From assembly GCA_032111745.1 (NCBI GenBank), contig JAULUH010000325.1, forward strand, positions 1-5,204: a DNA stretch of 5,204 nucleotides, read 5' to 3'. Positions 1 through 2,271 of the stretch are shown here, piece after piece. The DNA is from JAULUH01 sp032111745. GTDB lineage: Bacteria; Chloroflexota; Anaerolineae; JAAEKA01. How positions within the stretch are numbered: the stretch's first letter is position 1; the number at the start of each line of letters is the position of its first letter. The notes under the pieces are model-generated. The model ran no database searches and was not told the origin of the DNA. It saw only the letters and a list, made by a program, of their open reading frames with translations. The position numbers and the translations under genes were made by a program.

Positions 1-114
1 GGAAGTCACCGAGCACTTCACACCATCAGGAGTGGTGTAAGTGCGTTCTTCTGAGCTGTCGTTGCGGATCAGCTCGAAGCGAGGTAACCCCTGGATGCGC
101 TGCGGTTCAAGCAT
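1..114 (-). CDS. Partial gene, possible PD-(D/E)XK (MGME1/RecB-like) exonuclease, N-terminus only
   Basis: An open frame starts at ATG 114-112 and runs without a stop to the window edge, giving 38 codons that begin MLEPQRIQGLPRFELI and end ERTYTTPDGVKCSVTS. The R-x-Y-x-T-P-D-G-x(3)-S-V-T pattern resembles the N-terminus of MGME1-like and phage PD-(D/E)XK exonucleases, where an 'R-Y-x(2)-P-D-G-x(3)-P-S-V-T-x-I-L' segment precedes the nuclease core. That resemblance is from memory, and no catalytic residue falls inside the window. The start overlaps the 3' end of the upstream helix-turn-helix gene by 8 bases (ATGCTTGA), which supports a real, translationally coupled gene. A recombination nuclease would fit beside an SSB and a primase-helicase. 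The gene's existence is fairly secure; the family call is tentative. Confidence 0.55.
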   Translation of the reverse strand, partial: MLEPQRIQGLPRFELIRNDSSEERTYTTPDGVKCSVTS

Positions 115-373
115 CGGTGGAGTAGTCGATGCCGGGTTGCGGCGTGAGCAAGGCGTTGAAGTCGACTTGAAAGAGCTCGGTGAACCGCTGGAGCAGCTCG
201 GGGTCCAGATAGTGGTTCCGGCCGCTGCGAATCCGGTTGACCGCTGTGGGGCTCACGCTGAGCAACGTGGCCAACTGAGCAGTGGACCAGCCCCGCTTGA
301 AGGCGTTGACGTCGACGTTGCGGCCGTAGATGGCCAACAGAGATGCGGTGTGGGACGACATGGATCGAATCAT
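107..373 (-). CDS. Small Cro/C1-type (XRE-like) helix-turn-helix DNA-binding protein
   Basis: This is an 88-residue protein. Residues about 28-62 read as a Cro/C1-type helix-turn-helix: first helix TAQLATLL (31-38), turn, then recognition helix SPTAVNRIRSGR (41-52), followed by a helix ending in LFQVDFNALL, as in phage repressor-like domains. No oligomerisation or enzyme domain follows, so it is probably a small transcription factor acting on this element. It lies 44 bases downstream of the SSB stop, with a GC-rich hairpin in between, and its stop overlaps the next gene's start by 8 bases. The start could be ATG 373-371 or, five codons in, ATG 361-359 (MSSHT); no Shine-Dalgarno favours either. 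The first start sits only 6 bases after the hairpin. Targets are unknown; the operator-like dyad at 1271-1284 and the divergent region at 2049-2271 are possible sites. Confidence 0.75.
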   Translation of the reverse strand: MIRSMSSHTASLLAIYGRNVDVNAFKRGWSTAQLATLLSVSPTAVNRIRSGRNHYLDPELLQRFTELFQVDFNALLTPQPGIDYSTDA

Positions 374-379
374 GAAAAT

Positions 380-399
380 GGGCGGGGGAGGCCCCGCCC
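380..399 (-). terminator. GC-rich hairpin with short U-run between SSB and HTH genes (terminator or attenuator)
   Basis: On the minus strand, GGGCGGGG and CCCCGCCC form a perfect 8-bp stem with a 4-base loop (CCTC), followed by ATTTTC and then the ATG of the helix-turn-helix gene. A very stable stem plus four Ts fits a weak intrinsic terminator. Because it lies between two co-directional genes, it may partly terminate transcription after the abundant SSB, or hide the translation start of the next gene. Both roles are inferred from structure alone. Confidence 0.55.
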
Positions 400-417
400 T
401 GTTCTTGAATTGGATGT

Positions 418-975
418 TCAGCCCTGAGGCTTTTCGAAGGGATCCTTACCGTCGAACAGCAACTCGAGGTTGCAGTAGAGCTCGTCGTATTCAGCGACGA
501 CCGCAGCGGCCGGGGCCTTCGGTGGGGCAGGAGCCAGGGTGTACTCGGTCTTGAGGCCGGAGCCTTTGCGAGTCAGCTTGATGTCGTAGCCGCAGGGATC
601 GCCGTAGTCGGTGTCCTGGATGTACTTGAACAGCGTGTTCATCAGACCCTTTTGGGTCAGCTGCAGGATCTTGAAATCTTCAGCTTGGTAGTCGTAGACA
701 AGACCTGTGATGAAACGCTTCACGCTCGGATTGCCGCTTTCGTCAAACTTGACGTTGCCGGGAAGGTCAGCGTCACCAGGCTTGTCGCGGAAACGAACAG
801 GCTTGTTGTCGACCGTCCACACTTCATAACCGGTGATGCCGGTGCCGAAGAAGCGGTAGCGGTGCTCCTTGCCCTCGTCGAGCTTGGATGGGTTGACGTA
901 GCGACCGGAAGACGTCTCCTTGGAGACCTCTTCAACGGTCTCGGGGGCGAGCCAGGGGGCAGCAGCGGTAGGCAT
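418..975 (-). CDS. Phage-type single-stranded-DNA-binding protein (OB-fold)
   Basis: This 185-residue protein should coat single-stranded DNA during replication or recombination. The region about 31-152 matches the layout I know from SSB-like proteins of tailed phages: a lead strand LDEGKEHRYRFFGTGITGYEVW (31-53, given here as landmarks L32, R39, F42 and W53), a basic segment KPVRFRDK, a central strand VYDYQAEDFKILQLTQKGL (93-111), then the signature D-T-D-Y-G-D-P (121-127), YDIKLTRKGSGLKTEY (130-145) and a PAPP turn. Aromatic and basic residues typical of OB-fold ssDNA contacts are plentiful. The tail (about 160-185) is mildly acidic and ends LLFDGKDPFEKPQG, which could serve as a partner-docking tail. 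It is unlike bacterial Ssb or T4 gp32 in length. The start ATG 975-973 has no Shine-Dalgarno sequence. It lies 27 bases after the ribbon-helix-helix stop, probably in one operon. Confidence 0.8.
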   Translation of the reverse strand: MPTAAAPWLAPETVEEVSKETSSGRYVNPSKLDEGKEHRYRFFGTGITGYEVWTVDNKPVRFRDKPGDADLPGNVKFDESGNPSVKRFITGLVYDYQAEDFKILQLTQKGLMNTLFKYIQDTDYGDPCGYDIKLTRKGSGLKTEYTLAPAPPKAPAAAVVAEYDELYCNLELLFDGKDPFEKPQG

Positions 976-1002
976 AGCAGGTAAGCGAAAAGAGGTGGGT
1001 AA

Positions 1003-1254
1003 TCAAGTCGGACTCGTCTCGGTCGAGGCTGCAGCTGTGGTCAGCTGAAACACGGCGTCGGATGGAATCACCAGTGCGTGGATGTGATTACGAACAATTT
1101 GCTCGCAAACTTCCGAGGGAGACGAGTCCGCGCACGTAGCGAGGTCGAGCAGGTGGCGGTAAGCGGTGTCTGTGAGATACAGATGGCGTTTGACCTTGGG
1201 CTCTCCGTAGGCGCGGTGGCGCGTTTTGGAGAACTGCATCGACTCATCAGACAT
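1003..1254 (-). CDS. Small ribbon-helix-helix (CopG/Arc-like) DNA-binding protein
   Basis: This is an 83-residue protein. Residues about 20-58 have the ribbon-helix-helix pattern: a short basic beta strand KVKRHLYL (20-27), helix A from TDTAYRHLLDLATCAD (28-43), a turn at SSP (44-46), and helix B SEVCEQIVRNHI (47-58). Such proteins bind short inverted or direct repeats as dimers and commonly control plasmid copy number, partition or phage operons. The last 25 residues are Thr/Ala-rich and look disordered. A 14-bp perfect dyad, ATGGGTCAACCCAT, lies 17 bases upstream of its start and is a natural candidate for an autoregulatory operator. Start ATG 1254-1252 is used; Met6 is an alternative. It may instead be an antitoxin, but no partner toxin is visible next to it. 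Confidence 0.65.
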   Translation of the reverse strand: MSDESMQFSKTRHRAYGEPKVKRHLYLTDTAYRHLLDLATCADSSPSEVCEQIVRNHIHALVIPSDAVFQLTTAAASTETSPT

Positions 1255-1255
1255 T

Positions 1256-1270
1256 AGGACAGGACAGGAG
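1256..1270. repeat. Three tandem 5-bp repeats (AGGAC AGGAC AGGAG)
   Basis: Two perfect AGGAC units and a third with one change lie directly upstream of the start of the ribbon-helix-helix gene, between it and the 14-bp dyad. On the transcript this gives a pyrimidine-rich leader (CUCCUGUCCUGUCC) before the AUG, with no Shine-Dalgarno. It may simply be slippage-generated sequence. Confidence 0.4.
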
Positions 1271-1297
1271 ATGGGTCAACCCATTCTGTACGGGTTG
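1271..1297. promoter_or_regulatory. Operator-like dyad ATGGGT-CA-ACCCAT with a third half-site
   Basis: Positions 1271-1276 (ATGGGT) and 1279-1284 (ACCCAT) form a perfect inverted repeat around a 2-base centre, and a further half-site, GGGTTG, lies at 1292-1297. CAACCC at 1277-1282 is an exact inverse of that half-site, so two overlapping dyads can be drawn. Spacing and size suit a ribbon-helix-helix or Cro-type regulator. The dyad sits in the 59-base gap between the 244-residue gene and the ribbon-helix-helix gene. No clear promoter is seen there. Confidence 0.4.
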
Positions 1298-1313
1298 GAA
1301 GCCTCCGATCGAA

Positions 1314-2048
1314 TCAGCGTCGAATTTCCCTGAGAAGTGCCTCCTCGTCTGAGAAGGTCCCGCCCAGGGAGGCCAGCAGGGTGACCAAGTTCTGCAGCTC
1401 AGGCTCCAGTTCGTCCGCTGTCAGCGGTTCGGCGAGCAGGGTCATGCGGCGCACCCGCTCCAGCCGGGCGGGCTCCTGCGTGGTGTAGGTCGCCAGAACG
1501 CCGGCCATGTCTTCGACCGGGTCCATGCCCCGCTCCATCATCAAGCGCCGGATCAGGCGGCCCAGGCGGCGGGACATCAGCTCCGCCTGGTCGGGCGGGA
1601 TGCGGACGAGGCCCAGGTCGAAGTCACGAGGCACCCGGTAGCCGCAGAAGACCTCGAAGAACCATCCGACAGACGGAGGTTTGCCGTCCTCGGTGATGGC
1701 CTCGGCTTCGCGGTAATCGTTGCTGCTGGTGGAGCCGGGGAGCAGCGCCCGCTCCTGGTTGTAGCACCAAACGTAGTAGTTCAGCCGTTCTATCGCGACG
1801 AATGTGCGTGGGCCCGGGTTGCGCGTGGAGCCTCGGCGGAGGTTGGCGATCTGGCTGCTGTGGAGCCAGCCTTCAGAGCCACCCATGCAGCCCCGGGCCA
1901 GCTTGGTCATGACGGGGTGAGACCAGCCGTTGCCGTCCATCCAGCGAGTGAACATCCGACAGAAGACGAGGGCACCGGAGGCGTACGCATCAATAGCTGA
2001 CCCCGGTTCATCACTTAGAGCTGCCAAATTTTGGATGGTATCTGCCAT
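1314..2048 (-). CDS. Conserved-looking hypothetical protein with a degenerate helix-turn-helix
   Basis: I do not recognise a named family for this 244-residue protein, though its style resembles uncharacterised picocyanobacterial proteins seen before (recollection, not a search). Residues about 40-90 (NGWSHPVMTKLA, then WLHSSQIANLRRG at 61-73, then PGPRTFVAIERLN at 78-90) look like a Cro/C1-type helix-turn-helix with an enlarged turn: SSQIANLRRG would be the recognition helix and the last segment a supporting helix. A central part (about 110-145) is rich in aromatics (GWFFEVFCGYRVP). The C-terminal 100 residues look helical and charged (AELMSRRLGRLIRRLMMERGM). No membrane segment or catalytic motif is evident. 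As the first gene of the leftward cluster, directly facing the replication gene across the divergent promoter region, it could be the main regulator of the module. The ATG at 2048-2046 has no Shine-Dalgarno. Confidence 0.7.
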   Translation of the reverse strand: MADTIQNLAALSDEPGSAIDAYASGALVFCRMFTRWMDGNGWSHPVMTKLARGCMGGSEGWLHSSQIANLRRGSTRNPGPRTFVAIERLNYYVWCYNQERALLPGSTSSNDYREAEAITEDGKPPSVGWFFEVFCGYRVPRDFDLGLVRIPPDQAELMSRRLGRLIRRLMMERGMDPVEDMAGVLATYTTQEPARLERVRRMTLLAEPLTADELEPELQNLVTLLASLGGTFSDEEALLREIRR

Positions 2049-2081
2049 AAAACGAGCTGACTAAGACGTGGCGTGTCTCAG

Positions 2082-2112
2082 ATAGTACTAGATACAGCTC
2101 AGCGGCCGTCAA
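2082..2112 (-). promoter_or_regulatory. Candidate leftward sigma70-type promoter
   Basis: On the minus strand, TTGACG (2112-2107) and TACTAT (2087-2082) resemble -35 and -10 boxes, 19 bases apart, which is longer than the optimum of 17. They lie about 35 bases upstream of the ATG of the 244-residue gene and would drive the leftward cluster. The -10 box overlaps the perfect palindrome TAGTACTA (2083-2090), a possible regulator contact. No convincing rightward promoter for the replication gene was found by eye. Confidence 0.35.
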
Positions 2113-2113
2113 G

Positions 2114-2247
2114 CTCGGTCAAATTCGTTGTATCTCGGTCACTAGCGTTACTGCACAGGGCTGGACGCTACTGGTAGTGTCCTGAACGGGTCACGAGACC
2201 CCGGTGCATAAAAAAGCGCCTCGGTGCAACCCGGGGCGCTTCGGTGC
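2114..2247 (+). repeat. Iteron-like octamers (CYCGGTSM) at 20-bp spacing in the divergent intergenic region
   Basis: CTCGGTCA occurs at 2114-2121 and 2134-2141. CCCGGTGC, CTCGGTGC and TTCGGTGC occur at 2200-2207, 2220-2227 and 2240-2247. Within each set the spacing is exactly 20 bp, and the two sets are out of phase with each other by 6 bp. CGTTACTG (2146-2153) and CGCTACTG (2166-2173) are also 20 bp apart. Directly repeated short sites at about two helical turns are typical of iterons or cooperative operators. The last two copies also fall in the arm and flank of the hairpin at 2214-2241, so part of the similarity may reflect that structure. Confidence 0.45.
2210..2241 (-). terminator. Intrinsic terminator on the minus strand, inside the replication gene's leader
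   Basis: AAGCGCCTCGG (2214-2224) pairs with CCGGGGCGCTT (2231-2241), an 11-bp stem with one G-T wobble and a 6-base loop. The six As at 2210-2215 become a run of six Us immediately after the stem on the minus strand, so this is a classic intrinsic terminator for leftward transcription. No minus-strand gene is seen to its right. It would therefore stop antisense transcripts from the replication gene before they enter the leftward operon. On the rightward transcript the same hairpin sits about 30 bases before the start codon. Confidence 0.7.
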
Positions 2248-2271
2248 CTTAACAATTCCGCTCGAATTTAC

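Noticed and set aside
652..984. Plus-strand open frame of 110 codons opposite the SSB gene
   Set aside because: The minus-strand frame gives a clear phage SSB pattern, and this frame is its antisense shadow.
1087..1096. ATTACGAACA in the ribbon-helix-helix gene, one mismatch from the motif ATTACGGACA
   Set aside because: A single isolated near-match inside a conserved-looking helix codon run (VRNH), lacking the flanking GGGA. Chance is likely.
1003..1254. Ribbon-helix-helix protein as the antitoxin of a toxin-antitoxin pair
   Set aside because: The neighbours are an SSB and a 244-residue putative DNA-binding protein. Neither resembles a RelE, VapC, HicA or Doc toxin.
2083..2090. TAGTACTA palindrome as a stand-alone operator
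   Set aside because: An 8-bp palindrome with no symmetric flanks is weak evidence. It is mentioned only as overlapping the candidate -10 box.
2178..2191. GTGTCCTGAACGGG in the intergenic region as a possible sixth motif copy
   Set aside because: Only the first six bases match; the CCGTAAT core is absent.
2224..2271. GTG start giving 16 extra residues on the replication protein
   Set aside because: The extension would be translated from within the terminator hairpin and shows no structured sequence. ATG 2272 is the simpler start, though an N-terminal test would be needed to exclude it.
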